The notes under the pieces: generated by a model
Told to the model about the DNA's origin: nothing
What the model saw: only the letters and a program-made list of their open reading frames with translations
Database searches by the model: none
Source of the DNA: Chrysaora quinquecirrha
Lineage: Eukaryota > Cnidaria > Scyphozoa > Semaeostomeae > Pelagiidae
Assembly (NCBI GenBank): GCA_014526335.1
Contig: JACTAT010000228.1
Span: forward strand, 62,001 to 126,000
Direction of reading: 5' to 3'
Length of the DNA stretch: 64,000 bases
Shown: in pieces, positions 21,291-32,679 of the stretch
How positions within the stretch are numbered: position 1 is the first letter of the stretch
How the letters are laid out: each line of letters begins with the position of its first letter
Program-made: the position numbers and the translations under genes

Positions 21291-22520
21291 TGTTATTTTG
21301 TTTAAGCATGGTGGCCAATAATGGTAAACTGGATGGTATGTTACCACAAGGGGCGTTCTCTCTGTTGAGACTGTTTGTTTCTGTACTCTTTTGAGGCTGT
21401 GTTGTTGTGTAGTTCTGGAAGACTTCTTGTTCTGTATTTCTGGAAGACTTCAAAACTTAATTTTGTCTGTACATATTTTAACTTTATAGTCACCAGCGAA
21501 TCATCTGTTACATCAATACACTTTCTCAATGTCATTGTTAACCTTAATAAGTAACTCATTTTTATTTTTCACTATCTTAACAATTTATATTAATTATAAT
21601 TATTTAAAAACTCTGTACTATAATCCACACACTGCCTTAACCATCGCCACCTCCAGCGATACATTATTGATACATCAAAGGTGTTGGAAACGTCTCTTAG
21701 GGTATTTGCATAGATATTGCTTGTTCACCTAGGTTCCCAGGTCTCACCCCAGGCCCTGGGTCCCACTTTCTGACCTGAGGTCCTGGGTCCCACCTAAGGT
21801 CCCTGATCCTGGGTCTGTTTTAAAGTATTCTATATAGATCTCTGTTTTGCAGGTCATCATCTCAAAAGTAGTCTTCGGAATTTAAATAGAAATGTTGTAT
21901 GTCAAATAATTTGACATCAAGGTGTAGGAACAAAGGAGAGCCCCTTATTTAGTAACGTTGTCTCTCCATCAGGTAACTCATGGTCTCCCAGGTGTTTATA
22001 TTATCAGTCGAGAGCAATGGCATATTTTATCCTTTAGATATATTTTTTTGCCCTTGATAATTTGTGTTGCCTAGACTGTCTTCAGTTCGCAGATATTATG
22101 TATACTGTTGTTCTCAGGTGTACTTGTAGAAGTGTCATCTGCCACCAGGTCTATAGGCAGGGAGAAAAAAATATCAATTAATTTTCAACTAAATTTCTGA
22201 AAGAAGTTGATAAGGATATAAGTCAAGATAGTGAATAGAAAATATAAATTTATAAATTTGTACATGAGAAAAATTAATTTGAAACATAACAAAATGTCAG
22301 AGTAGTTTGTAGGGTTAATGTTTCGTTAGTTTACTACTATCTCTCCGTCTCTTCACACAACCTTTCTTGGCAACTTTTTGTAGGTATTGTTCGAACACTA
22401 GTTTTTGCAGGTTAGGTGTTGCCCTTTGAATCTCTTCTTTTTTGCTCGAGAGGTCAGCTTAGCCATATCTAAATGAGATAAATTTTGAAAAATAAGTCGA
22501 ATAAATTAATAGTGGAGTAG
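21290..22520. other. Intergenic; GC-rich degenerate repeat at 21730-21820
   Basis: A stretch with repeated GGTCCTGGGTCCCACCT-like units (about 25 bp each) lies at 21730-21820. Otherwise AT-rich with no supported gene. Confidence 0.5.
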
Positions 22521-22622
22521 GTTAACCTTATGTCCATTGGATGCGGGGAACTCATACAACTTGCGAAGGGCCTGATAGCTTTGTACTGGTTCTCCCATAC
22601 TGGCAACTTAATCCCTGGAAAA
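22521..22622. repeat. Dispersed 102-bp repeat, copy 1
   Basis: Reads GTTAACCTTATG... to ...CTTAATCCCTGGAAA. A second copy lies at 60696-60797 with the same order (GGGGAA, GGGCCTGATA, GTACTGGTT, CCCATACTGGCA, CTTAATCCCTGGAAA). Source unknown. Confidence 0.7.
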
Positions 22623-22652
22623 AGCAGTGGAGAAAACGGGGGTCGTTGAAAC

Positions 22653-22913
22653 TCAAGTAGTGGAGATGGTGTGGGTTGAAGTTCTAGCTATAGGTATGTT
22701 GGTTGCTGAAAGGCTAGTACATGGTGTGAATTGTGTGATTATATTACTGTGACCTCCTTCACTGGTGGCCCTTGTTTTTGATAGCCCAACCTTTATTTCT
22801 GATTTATTGCGTTTTGAAAGGCGTTTTTCATCAATTGATATATCTTCCCAATCTTGTAACTCGGATTCATTTACATCATATTGCTGTCGAGGGTTTATGC
22901 TCATTATTATCAT
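22653..22913 (-). CDS. Hypothetical 86-aa ORF
   Basis: Open frame with an acidic start (NESELQDWEDISIDEK), a basic middle and a Ser/Thr-rich end. No motif. Could be an exon of a lost gene or chance. Confidence 0.2.
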   Translation of the reverse strand: MIIMSINPRQQYDVNESELQDWEDISIDEKRLSKRNKSEIKVGLSKTRATSEGGHSNIITQFTPCTSLSATNIPIARTSTHTISTT

Positions 22914-22919
22914 TGTAGA

Positions 22920-25900
22920 TCAATGCAGCTAATATTGTTGTAAGCCGTGTCAATATATACATGTTCTTTGTTTTTTTTTCTTGCTGACTGATTGGCAAAA
23001 AAGGACGGCTTCTATACCAATAGTCTGCTGGTTAACAATTGAACTTGAAAAGCTATAAATTATCAATTAAATAACTGCAATAACAATATACACTAAGTAA
23101 TCTACAATGCTGGACATCATGTCTCTAGCTTCAGGGTCTATCATTTCACCAATACAAGCTTTATGCTGAAGTGACCTAGATCCTCTTTAGCAAAATACAA
23201 TAGTTCTAACCAAAAAAGCCCAATTTTCTTTTCATTCATGCCAGGGGGTTGGAAACGAAGTTGCGCATGCATTCTCATTCTGATTAAAAACGAGGCAAAC
23301 AGTGTCAGTTGATCAATGCATGGCTGCAGGAAGGCCACGAACAGTGTATATAGAAAACGCAATCTTCAACAATCGCCATTGTTTCTGGATAAAAAGTGAA
23401 TTTTATGAAGCAAAAGCAAAAACTGGAACAAACAAATTGAGTTTTCATGCATATTTGTGTGAATGGATTTTCTTAGAGACCAAAGACAACTGTCTAGCTC
23501 TCAAGCGAGTCCAACACCTTGATAGGTCAATATGTCAAGTAGGACAGCAAGCCTGCCAGAATCGTTACTATATATTGGTACCAGTAGACTAATTAAAACA
23601 AGCTTAGAATAAAAATAAGGATTTTGGCACCAAAGTTTTTCATTTTGTTTTGCAGAAGGCCTACTATCAACTCAGAGTGAGCAATTTTGATTGATTTTGT
23701 TTGGTAGTGGTACCAATGTCAAGACAGTTTGACGAAGCTTATATTTTGAAATACAATACACCATGAATTTTCATTGAATCAAAAGATGTTGTATTATGGC
23801 TGACTGAAGATCATATAGAGAAGATCAAATTAATTTCAGTAAGACTACTTTACATTATATGCATACAAATTTGAATACAATAAAATGCAATTTATTCTGA
23901 GAATGTAAGTTTATAAACAAATATCGTTATGATAAGTTGTTTACAACTTGTGATTAATGTCTATTTTGAAGGTCTTTTCCTCCTTGTTTAGCTTCCATAT
24001 GCAACTACTGGTTTTTTTCACATAATGGATATCATGATCATGATTGCTCAATAAGAATTTTAAGTAACAACGGTTTTTTAAAGAAGCCCTTCTGTGTCCC
24101 CAAGGGTTGCTTGAATAGGCTACTTTGTTTGCCAGTCATTACTACCTGCAGGGTAAAAGAAGAATGTTTAACTCTTCTGTACAATATTTCAGGCATAAAT
24201 GAAAAGGACATGATTCAGTTCTACGAGTATAACTGACCTTCTGCAATGGCAAAATAATTATTTGACATTGAGTTTCCTTTAGAATCCTTGGAGTGACAAA
24301 TATTGGTGTTCCAAAAGTTTATTTCGAGCTAAGAATAGTAAAAAGTTTCAAAGAGTTGGGCAGGCACATTTAGAGATTTGTAGACAAATATGTATTTTCC
24401 TTAATACAGTTAGATTTCATTTATTCATTGTCAAGCATTCAAGCCACCGTGTTTAATACCAAAAGCCACACAGCTGAATACCAATTTATTTGGTATTTTT
24501 ACTTCCCCTAAGTGCACCTTACAGTTGATTCCACTTGTTTAAGAAAATATCAAGGTAATTAATAAAATCTGTTCCACGTTTGCTATCTAAGCTTAATACT
24601 AAGATATGAGACTGACTATGATTTCTGGCATAACATTTTAGGCCTTTCCTATCTACTATAGAAATTTGCATAATTTCCATTGTTTGAGCAATTCAAGTTC
24701 GTTTCATGGTGAAAGAAATCTTTCAATTTCTTAGTAATTAATTCAAAGCCGTAAGAGGTGATCGTTCAGAGGGAAGCAATATTGTACCTTCCATTCTTGA
24801 CAAGTTTACCGAAAAGCTCACACACTGCCCACCTTGACTTAACTGACTTTGGGTTTATGGCAAACCTGAAAGTGGTGCTCACAAATGCACTCAAAATGCC
24901 AACTTGGAGAGGGGCTCTTAGGAGATCGATAAGACTTTTAAATACCGAACAATTTTTATTTCAAATAATGCATTCGATGTACAAAAAGCCCCTAAGGAAT
25001 TTCTAAAATAACGCTACAAACTTGGGCCATTTTCTGCAAAATCTCATGGGCGCCATCTTCGGGAAAGCTTGCTCCCATGAGGAACAAAGAATCACTCACT
25101 GGCTGCCTTTTTGCTACCAACTTCTGAACAGTATGATGTAATCGTGTCACTAATAACCATTAATGGTGCAAAATAATAGTAAAATTATAAGATAATGTTG
25201 TTGCATGAATTGCTTTAGTAGTAATTCTGTGTGACTTCAAATGCAATAAAATACAAAAAATTATTAAGATGTTTCTAAGTGGAGAGGGAGCGCTGGCTTG
25301 GTCCTTGCAGTCAAACAGTAAATAAACATTACATATACAGTATACATATAAAGCTCATAATCTGAGCCATTAAAAATTTGTATGTGGTTGGATTGATAGG
25401 CATTAGACCTGCTATGTCAAAATAAATTATTTGAATTTCATGCTCAACAAGTAACTCACCACAATCCAGCCAATTTTCCAGGTTTTTTGAAAATCGTCCC
25501 ATTTCGAAGAGATGAGCTAGAAAAAAGTTTGGATTATTCACAAAATTGAAATTAGAAAAACTCATGCCGTCATACGAAAAACTAATTGTTTGCTATATAG
25601 GAACATAAACTAAGATACAAATTGTACAAAGATTCGAAATTACTATGAACAGCAGAATATTGTACAGGCATTTCCGAATTATATTATAGGGAGACTCCCA
25701 ATCGAACTAAGTATAAACTGTATAAGCTCGCTACACAAGTCTCTGTTATGCTCCTGAAACTGATAGGTCGCTAATAACAGAGACTTGCGGAAATAGCTCA
25801 TAGTTGACAGCTACGTTATCAATTCTTCAAGTAAACTAAAAACATGGCTAAGTTAAATGGCGTTACACTTATGTTGCTGTGGGGCATTAAACAAACAAAA

Positions 25901-28200
25901 AGACTGGTTTTTTCAGTTCGTATAGTTATCCATCAACAAGTATTGTGAATATCTCCATTAAATTGTGCAAGCACTGACAAAATAAATCTCTTAAAATGAA
26001 GCTAAATTTCCTGAGATCAAATACAGATCAAATACTCCAGCGGCGAAATCTTTGGTTCTGATAAATCAAGGAAATTCACCTTTGGCATTTGATGTCCTTT
26101 TCTTGTTTCTTATTTTCAGATCATTCTCGTCGCAAATTTTGCCAGGAATGGCAAAAGGCGTCGAAATGGAAAAGCCATTTGTTAATTGAAGGGTTGCTTC
26201 CCGCTTTGTTTCCTTTCAGAGAGCATGAATCAGCAAGATATTCAAAAGTGTTTTTTACAAAACTCTGACACTGCACACTTTCTACAACTGAAACATATGC
26301 ACTGTATTATATGCGAATCACTACATGCTTATTTTGCCTCTTATCTGACTCTTTCTACTGAGATAATACAGTATAATATTCTCAAAGAGTTGATTTAGCG
26401 TTCACTGCAAATTTTGCTTTCATTCGCAGGTTAACATTGAGCTTTGAAATACGGCTTGATTTTATAGCACGTAATATACGTACATGTAATACTACAGAAA
26501 AATGTACCTTGCTAGTTAGATTTGCGAACTCATCTCGAATCACAGATGCTCTAACCGCCAAACATTTGATAAGATTGTCATCTTTTCTGACAGATATCGA
26601 CCAATTCAACCATTCAAATACCTGAAAGAGAATATGAATTAGGATTGAAAGGAATCTTTTCTAAGATTAGCCATTTTAAATAATTTTACAATACCACTGA
26701 TGCATTTTTGTCCGTTTGTTTTAATATTATTTTTGGTCAATTTCTACATAACAAGGTTGTTTTAAATATACATCACATACAGATTTAGCTTACAAGCTAT
26801 ATTTATATTGGGACCAGGCCATTTCTTTATGTTCCATTTAAAAGTGTCCAATTTTCTAATTTATTCTATTTTATTATTAACACTCGTAATTTCAAGGGAT
26901 AGCTATGATTGTTTCTTTGTAGTAGAAGAGTTTCTTTGAGCCTTACCAGAGCAATATTTGATCCTTTCTCAAGTGTTTTAATCAAATTCAGTAACGTCTT
27001 TGGGTCTGACAATATGAGGTGAGCTGACAGTGGTTGGGCTATCTACCAAGTTCTCTTTGATCCGGCAGTCAGTAGCAAAGAGTAGTTCCTTATATTTTTA
27101 TCCCCACATTTAATGCCATAATAGCATGTTCATAAACTTGCTATTTTGGAGGGAGGTGACCTTTGGTTTCATGATGAATTGCCTTCTTCGTTTTGGTGAC
27201 TTTTACCACTCTTTGTCACTTTGTGTCAAGAAAAATGATGGATATGGTGAAAGTGGCATGGTTTTCCATACTCAAAATGATTAGAGCAAATAACACTATT
27301 GTCAGTGGCAGAGAAGGTACAGCTATCAAGGGACTTTCTTATTTCCCATTTCTGTCTTGACTCCTTATCTTTTGGAAAATCATGAAGCGTGAGTTTCTCA
27401 ACCTGACTGCTAATTTCCCAGTCATCTTTGCATCCTTTTCTGCTTTTAAAAGAGGTGACACAGCATTCATCTTTCGCATTTTAAAGAAAATCAAAATCTG
27501 TATTGTTGTTTAAAAAATAGGCCCACATGACTTGATAAGGTTTGAAAAACTTTCAGTAAAATAAAAAACTCTGAACACAGCTGATAAATTTTGAAAACCA
27601 AGTTAAATTTTGGCGGGAATTAACAGCTAATTATGTAGGGCAGTGAAAGAAACCCCCGTTCAAATCCCCTGCCCAGTTTGCAAGCATTTTACCACGCTTT
27701 TTCAGAAGCTTCCTTTCTCTGCCACTGTCACCCAACCGGCCCTGCCGGTATTTTACGTAAAGCAAAATTTCTAGCGAGCATTGTGCACGAAAGGAAGAAG
27801 GGCAACCCATAGATTTTGGAGATGTTGCTTATGAGTAAAGAAACTGTATTAATTTTGAAACTGGATGCTTGATGCCATTATTAAAGAAGTTACAGCCTGA
27901 AACTATGAAGGCGGTCAGTTGGTCTAGGCCAGTGTTTTGTGCACCAGGGCAGAAGCCATGGATATTTGTGAAAACTGTACAACATTACTGAGGACCAAGT
28001 GGGAAGAAACAAATAAAATTACAGATCTCTCATGTCAAAATAAGCTTGCAAAAAAACTGTTTCCATTTCAGTCAAGGGTAAGTGTAGATATTTCCAAAAA
28101 ACATCTGGTCAATACAAAAAATGAAAAACAAAAATTTCATGCGGTATGGTTTCGAAAATCCAACCTTTTTCCCCTGCTCCCATGATGCATTTCTTTTAGA
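22920..28200. other. Long AT-rich stretch with no supported gene
   Basis: I see only short unrecognised ORFs (for example 23302-23592 and 27937-28185) and no splice-consistent chain, transposase or RT motif. It holds one perfect hairpin (listed separately). Confidence 0.5.
25736..25787. other. Perfect 14-bp inverted repeat with 24-nt loop
   Basis: CAAGTCTCTGTTAT (25736-25749) and its exact complement ATAACAGAGACTTG (25774-25787). Could be a small hairpin RNA, the ends of a tiny element, or chance. Confidence 0.7.
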
Positions 28201-28204
28201 AAAT

Positions 28205-28248
28205 GGGCTTATTGAAGTCTAAGAATTCTGAAAATGAGAACAGGATTA
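28205..28248 (-). repeat. 199-bp family fragment left of the PLE insertion
   Basis: GAAGTCTAAGAATTCTGAAAA matches the antisense of the 41485-42062 repeat and continues, across the inserted PLE, at 29379. It includes the left target duplication. Confidence 0.7.
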
Positions 28249-28275
28249 AAATTATTTATTCGGGCATACAATTTA

Positions 28276-28431
28276 ATAATGAAAAGGATAACAAGAAGCT
28301 TCATATTTTCTAATAAAATGAAACAATGTTTCGCTTTATTACATACTATATATTCGACCACACTTTCCAGTGGTCATCTTCAGAGTGAATACAATTTCAA
28401 CAGTAAAAACCGTTAAAAGCTATTTGAAAAC
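28276..28431 (-). repeat. 3' terminal repeat of the PLE with hammerhead-like hairpin
   Basis: On the minus strand: CTGAAGA, an extra T, GACCAC, eight-nt loop, GTGGTC, GAA. Helix II pairs over six bases, but the base after GAA is T where a hammerhead needs A, so the core looks inactive. A second box, GCGAAACATTGTTTC, follows about 25 nt on. Confidence 0.7.
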
Positions 28432-28472
28432 GTTACTATAGTGACATAAACAGGGAACAATTGAAAAGTTCG

Positions 28473-29200
28473 TTAATTGAATAATTTCAGCGGAACAGAC
28501 TTTTCTTGGCAATTGATTGATGGCTTTTTTCTTCTGATGAAAAGAGCTTCGGCAGTGGTTCTGACGTAATAGTTATTTAGTTTGTGTCCTTTTGAAAGGA
28601 TTTCAAAGTTGGCAATTGACACTGGGCTATGTCCACTCCCTAAGGAATGGTTAAGTACTAGGGACCTGACATCTCTACCAGCATGTTCTTTTACTCACTC
28701 ATTTAATCGTCGATTTGACTCACCAATATAGCTGGAAGAGCAAGTGGTGTCTGGGCAAGTAACTTCATAGGCTATGCCATGTTCATGCTCTTTTGCTGTG
28801 TCATCTTTAATTTTGAAGCTGGATCCAAGTTTAGTACCAGTGTAGATAACTTTTGTTTTATGGTTGTTATTAATTCTGTTTAATGTGGTTTTCAGCAATT
28901 TGACTAATTTTTCTCCCTTTTCTCCCTGATAAGGTAGCATGAGCATAGTTTCTTTTTAGTAGTTGTTGTCCTATTATCAGAGGATGTCACATTGGTGCTA
29001 TTTCTTACTTCCAGTATTTTCTTGTTCTCTTGGTCGAAAATCCAATTGGGATAGCCATTAATTTTTGTAAAGACATTTTTGAGGTGGCAAAGTTCTCTTT
29101 GTAAAAGATTTTCATTTGAGCAAACATTGTAGGCTCTTAAGAGAAGAGTTCTCAAAGTACCTCGTTTCCATTTAATCGGAGCTAAAGATTTCCAGTACAA
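28473..29200 (-). pseudogene. PLE reverse transcriptase C-terminus plus GIY-YIG endonuclease
   Basis: From 29200: MYWKSLAPIKWKRGTLRTL, AYNVCSNENLLQRELCHL and a KINGYPNWI stretch (the thumb region of PLE RT). After a frameshift near 28960 come LPYQGEKGEKLVKLLK, KVIYTGTKLGSSFKIKD, the Cys pair CPDTTCSSSYIGESNRRLNE, and a GHSP...YYVRTTAEALFIR end with a stop at 28473. YIGE and the RRLNE Arg belong to the GIY-YIG nuclease that nicks the target for insertion. One frameshift and an in-frame stop after RRLNE. The RT catalytic palm is missing (5' truncation). Confidence 0.82.
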
Positions 29201-29209
29201 ATAAATAAT

Positions 29210-29365
29210 GTTTTCAAATAGCTTTTAACGGTTTTTACTGTCGAAATTGTATTCACTCTGAAGATGACCACTGGAAAGTGTGGTCGAATATATAGTATGT
29301 AATAAAGCGAAACATTGTTTCATTTTATTAGAAAATATGAAGCTTCTTGTTATCCTTTTCATTAT
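29210..29365 (+). repeat. Inverted copy of the PLE terminal repeat
   Basis: Matches 28276-28431 in reverse complement at 155 of 156 positions by eye. The near identity of both copies implies they were made in the same insertion event. Confidence 0.88.
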
Positions 29366-29378
29366 GAGAACAGGATTA

Positions 29379-29824
29379 TTGAACAAAGTAGACGGAATTC
29401 TTATCCTGTGTGAATCGTCCCTCATCATCAATTTTTGAAGGAGTGAGTTGCCCCTTGGTTTTACAACATTTTCCATGACAATTCAACTCAATTCAGTTGT
29501 CAATGAGTCAAGTGCCCCTTTGATTTTCGAGGATTTCCCATTGAAGTCTAAGAATTCTGAAAAGGAGAACAGGACTATTTAACAAAGTATACAAAATTCT
29601 TATCCTGTGTGAATCGTCCCTCATCATCATTTTTGAAGGAGTGCATCGCCCCTTGGTTTTGGAACATTTTCCATTACACTTCCACTCAATTCTATTTATT
29701 ATAATACAAAGGTTCTGGACATGATATTTAACAACATTGACGACAGTCTTAGCCTGACGACATCGATTCATACAGGCTGAACTTCATCTACTTTGTTAAA
29801 TATTCCACTGAATTTTGTCTACTT
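29379..29824 (-). repeat. 199-bp repeat family, antisense array
   Basis: Two diverged copies, with GAGAACAGGA at 29366 and 29565 (199 bp apart), matching the reverse complement of 41485-42062. Interrupted on the left by the PLE and on the right by the element at 29825. Confidence 0.75.
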
Positions 29825-30257
29825 CTATATATATAAAACAGAACTGTATGTATGTATTTATGTGTGTATATATGTTCGCTTATAACTCAAGAACCACTCT
29901 ACAGACCGCAAAACAAAAGGTATCTTCGTAATCGGCATTTCCTGGAGAGTGTCCTCGGCGAAAAAAATTTCAAAAACGTTATGAATTAAAAGAATTCTAT
30001 AATAGGAAAATAGGTAGTAGAATGGAAATAAAAGCGACAGAATTCTGATTTCTTGAAGCCATGATGACGTAAAATTAATAAACATGATGCTCATTAGTTG
30101 TACGATTCGAGTATATTCGGCGAAACAAAAGTAGATTGATACAAGAAACGATTAATACATCAAATTAAGCATGTGAATGAATTGTATCTCAGAAAAGTCT
30201 CAACTTTATTAAAGGAAAGTTGAAAAAATTCAACCCGGCATTGACGGGTACCAGGGC
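29825..30257 (-). mobile_element. Helentron-like non-autonomous element, about 433 bp
   Basis: One end is CTATATATATAAAACAGAAC followed by (TG/TA)TATGT repeats and GTTCGCTTATAACTCAAG. The other end, read on the minus strand, is GGTACCCGTCAATGCCGGGT, a hairpin-forming sequence like the GGTACCCGTGCGAAGCCGGGT-type ends of Helitron/Helentron elements. It sits inside the 199-bp family, splitting GTCTACTTTGTTAAAT within its TTT without a target duplication, as Helentrons (T-T insertion) do. No coding capacity. The family call is from memory of such ends and needs a search. Confidence 0.45.
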
Positions 30258-30520
30258 TTTGTTAAATATTCCTGTTGTCATTTCAGAAGTCCTTAGATTG
30301 TAATCGGAAATTCAGAGGGGCACTTCACTCCTTGGAAATGAGGAGGGGCACTTCACTCCTTGGAAATGAGGTGCTTAACTTTTGTCATTTCTTAGCATCA
30401 AACAGGAAGCATTTCCCAAGTTTGTTAAAAAATCCTGTCACCATTGTCTGAATTCTTAGACTGTAATGGAAGATCCCTGAAAATTAGAGGGAAGATTCAG
30501 TCTTTGAAAATGAGGGGCAA
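30258..30520 (+). repeat. 199-bp repeat family, sense fragment
   Basis: Continues the family after the Helentron-like insert (TTTGTTAAATATTCCTGTTG, then GTCATTTCAGAAGTCCTTAG). It includes a local 30-bp duplication of GAGGGGCACTTCACTCCTTG at about 30314-30370. Confidence 0.65.
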
Positions 30521-30576
30521 TTGAAAAAAAGAACACAAAGTATGCGGCTCTATGATTCTCAAACAAACAAAACATT

Positions 30577-32611
30577 CAAAGAACTACTGTGTCATCCAAA
30601 GCATGGAATCACATTGTTGGTGGTGAATACATCATATTTCGATCAAAAGAAGTTGATCTTGAGCTTTTTCTTGAAGAGATTCTAACAAAGGAAGCTAACA
30701 CCCAAACTCCACAACTCACCAAAGATTTTGTGGCCAATTTACTGGAAAAAATGGATTCTGCTTGGGACAGAAAGATTTTGAAAGTAGCCCTGGGTGCCAC
30801 ACATACCAGACGGCAGCTTTCTGATCTTGGAATTAGTTCTCGAATTGAAGAGTATACTCAGTCTGTATTGCTAGCAATAGAAGAAAGAAATGGGTTAGAA
30901 AGTGAGGCACGTATCCTGGTTTCAAAAAACCTTAACAGCAGGTCAGAGAATATTTAAAAAAGATGAGCAAATTGAATTTAAAATTGAACCAAAAAATAAG
31001 AAAGTGGAATGATACACAGATAAATGAGATTAAACATCAAATTAAAGACTTGTTGATGCAACAAGAAAATCTAAAGAATATCTTGAAAGATGACAAGTGC
31101 AAACCCATGCAGAAAATGATTAAATGGAAGAAACACCAGCTGATTATGGACCGCCGTATAGGTCTTCACAGGGCTAGACCAGGCAGACCTCAAATGCTAG
31201 ATGAAACAGATGATTAATATATTTTACAATGCATTGAAAGTAAAGCACATGCTCATGGTCGTCGCCATGATAATGTAATGTACATGAGCAACAGAGTCAA
31301 AAAGAAAGATTTTCTTCAGCTTGCTAACAATAGTCGGATTGCCGGTGGGTTGAAGCCAATCAAATCATCAACCTCTGTATTTAACAGAGCCAGAGCCTGT
31401 AGCAAACGTTCAATTCAAGCCAAAAGGCATTCAGGTTTAGGCCTTTTCTGTTCAAAAATGCCACCAAAACTTCAGGATTATGATAACATCTTTACACACC
31501 ATAAACATGCTTTCAAGAAGGGGATTTTGATGACACATTGTAAAAGAGTTGGCAATGAAAATGGTGCAAAATACACTTCCATCATATCTAGGGAAAATGA
31601 AGCCTACATTTGCCTAGGAACCAGTACTGGTAGGTACAAGGTACAAACTAATTAGTGTGAACCACAAAAAATATCGTATAATATGTTGTGCATTTGTTTA
31701 AACTGGCAGTATAAAAAATCTTGAAGATTTCAGCTGTCAATATTTTAGATTTCGGTCATTTTTTATGAGTTCTTTAATTTTTGTATGTAGCAAATATAAC
31801 TTTAAACTTCTCATTGCAGGTATGCAGAGTGCACGGAATGTCCGCATCATCCAGCCATGTAGTGAAAGCAAACAAAGGGTTCTTCCAAAATATGACTTTC
31901 CTGAACGACTTGTCAATGCTACACCAGGAGTAAATAGAGTCATGGAATATGAAATTGAACAGCAAGATGGCAAGCCTAACGTCAAGATGACAGAAAGTGA
32001 TGTCATAGTTTTCAACAGACAAAAGGATCTGTGTGGGCCTCAGAGTTCATGAGACTAAGGTATGAGGGATCTATTCTCTTTTGTGTTGATGAAACAGAAA
32101 TTAGACAATTAACCTCAGCACTCATAAAAATAGCTGACCAAGTGAAACTCTATTGGTTAATGTCAAAGAAGCAAGATGTCATGAATGTTACACAGCATAG
32201 TAACTGCATCTATCGAGAATATGAGACTGCAAGAGCATCACAATTTGATCTCATGCTTTGTTTGTTTCAAGAAACTGTAAAAAGTGCACCTTCCAACTTT
32301 TCAGAGGTTGATTTGGACATCCTGAAGAATCTAATTTCTTCAGTTGAAAAAATGACAAAATTGCTTGAAAATAAAAGTGCAAACTCTGAAATATGGTTTG
32401 CAGTGGAAGGTGTTCTCCAGTTATGCAGCCAGTTTATTAATAATATAGATCCTTCTTCATCAAGTTTTGAAGTCGAGAATTCTGGAATTCACAGATGGTG
32501 GACATGGTGTTGGAGTTTCTAACCATGATGCAAGATTGCGCTGTGCAGAGATCATTCTCCTCATTAGTTTAGACATTGGTATAGTAAAAAAAGTAATTAG
32601 CCACACAAGGT
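30577..32611 (+). pseudogene. Intron-containing transposon-type gene, family not recognised, cut at a TDGG motif
   Basis: Collinear plus-strand blocks. 30577-30955 is an N-terminal charged region (FLEEILTKEANT, LTKDFVANLLEKMDSAWD). 30963-31217 has a coiled-coil stretch, ARPGRPQMLDETDD and a stop, then in the same frame AHGRRHDNVMYMSNRVKKKD and KRHSGLGLFCSKMPPK. An intron follows (donor GTAGGT after TSTG near 31635, acceptor TTGCAG near 31821). Next comes VRIIQPCSESKQRVLPKYDFPERL, then a frame change near 32030 and MRLRYEGSILFC and LYWLMSKKQD, ending near TDGGHGVGVSNHDARLRCAE in another frame at about 32490-32560. The D-G-G-x-G-x-G-V-S-N run looks like the start of a catalytic domain. I have seen similar predicted proteins in cnidarian genomes but cannot name the family. 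Four breaks make it dead. Confidence 0.5.
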
Positions 32612-32679
32612 GAACTGTAAAATAAGAAATAAAATTGGTGTAGTACCAACCTCAGCAATGAAATTCCAAAGGCTTCCCG

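Larger units (their letters stand above)
28249..29363 (-). mobile_element. Short PLE copy with inverted terminal repeats and 15-bp target duplication
   Basis: Target duplication ATGAGAACAGGATTA at 28234-28248 and 29364-29378. Inside it are a 156-bp repeat at 28276-28431 and its inverted copy at 29210-29365 (one mismatch; it overlaps the duplication by two bases). Between them on the minus strand lie the RT C-terminus (from about 29200) and the GIY-YIG domain (to 28473). In coding orientation the 3' end continues about 27 nt past the repeat, while the 5' end is an inverted piece of the 3' terminal region. PLEs are known to carry 5'-truncated copies with tandem or inverted terminal repeats, and this is a clean case. 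Confidence 0.85.

Noticed and set aside
28262..29476. Paired 60-83-aa ORFs MKRITRSFIFSNKMKQ...
   Set aside because: They are translations of the inverted PLE terminal repeats.
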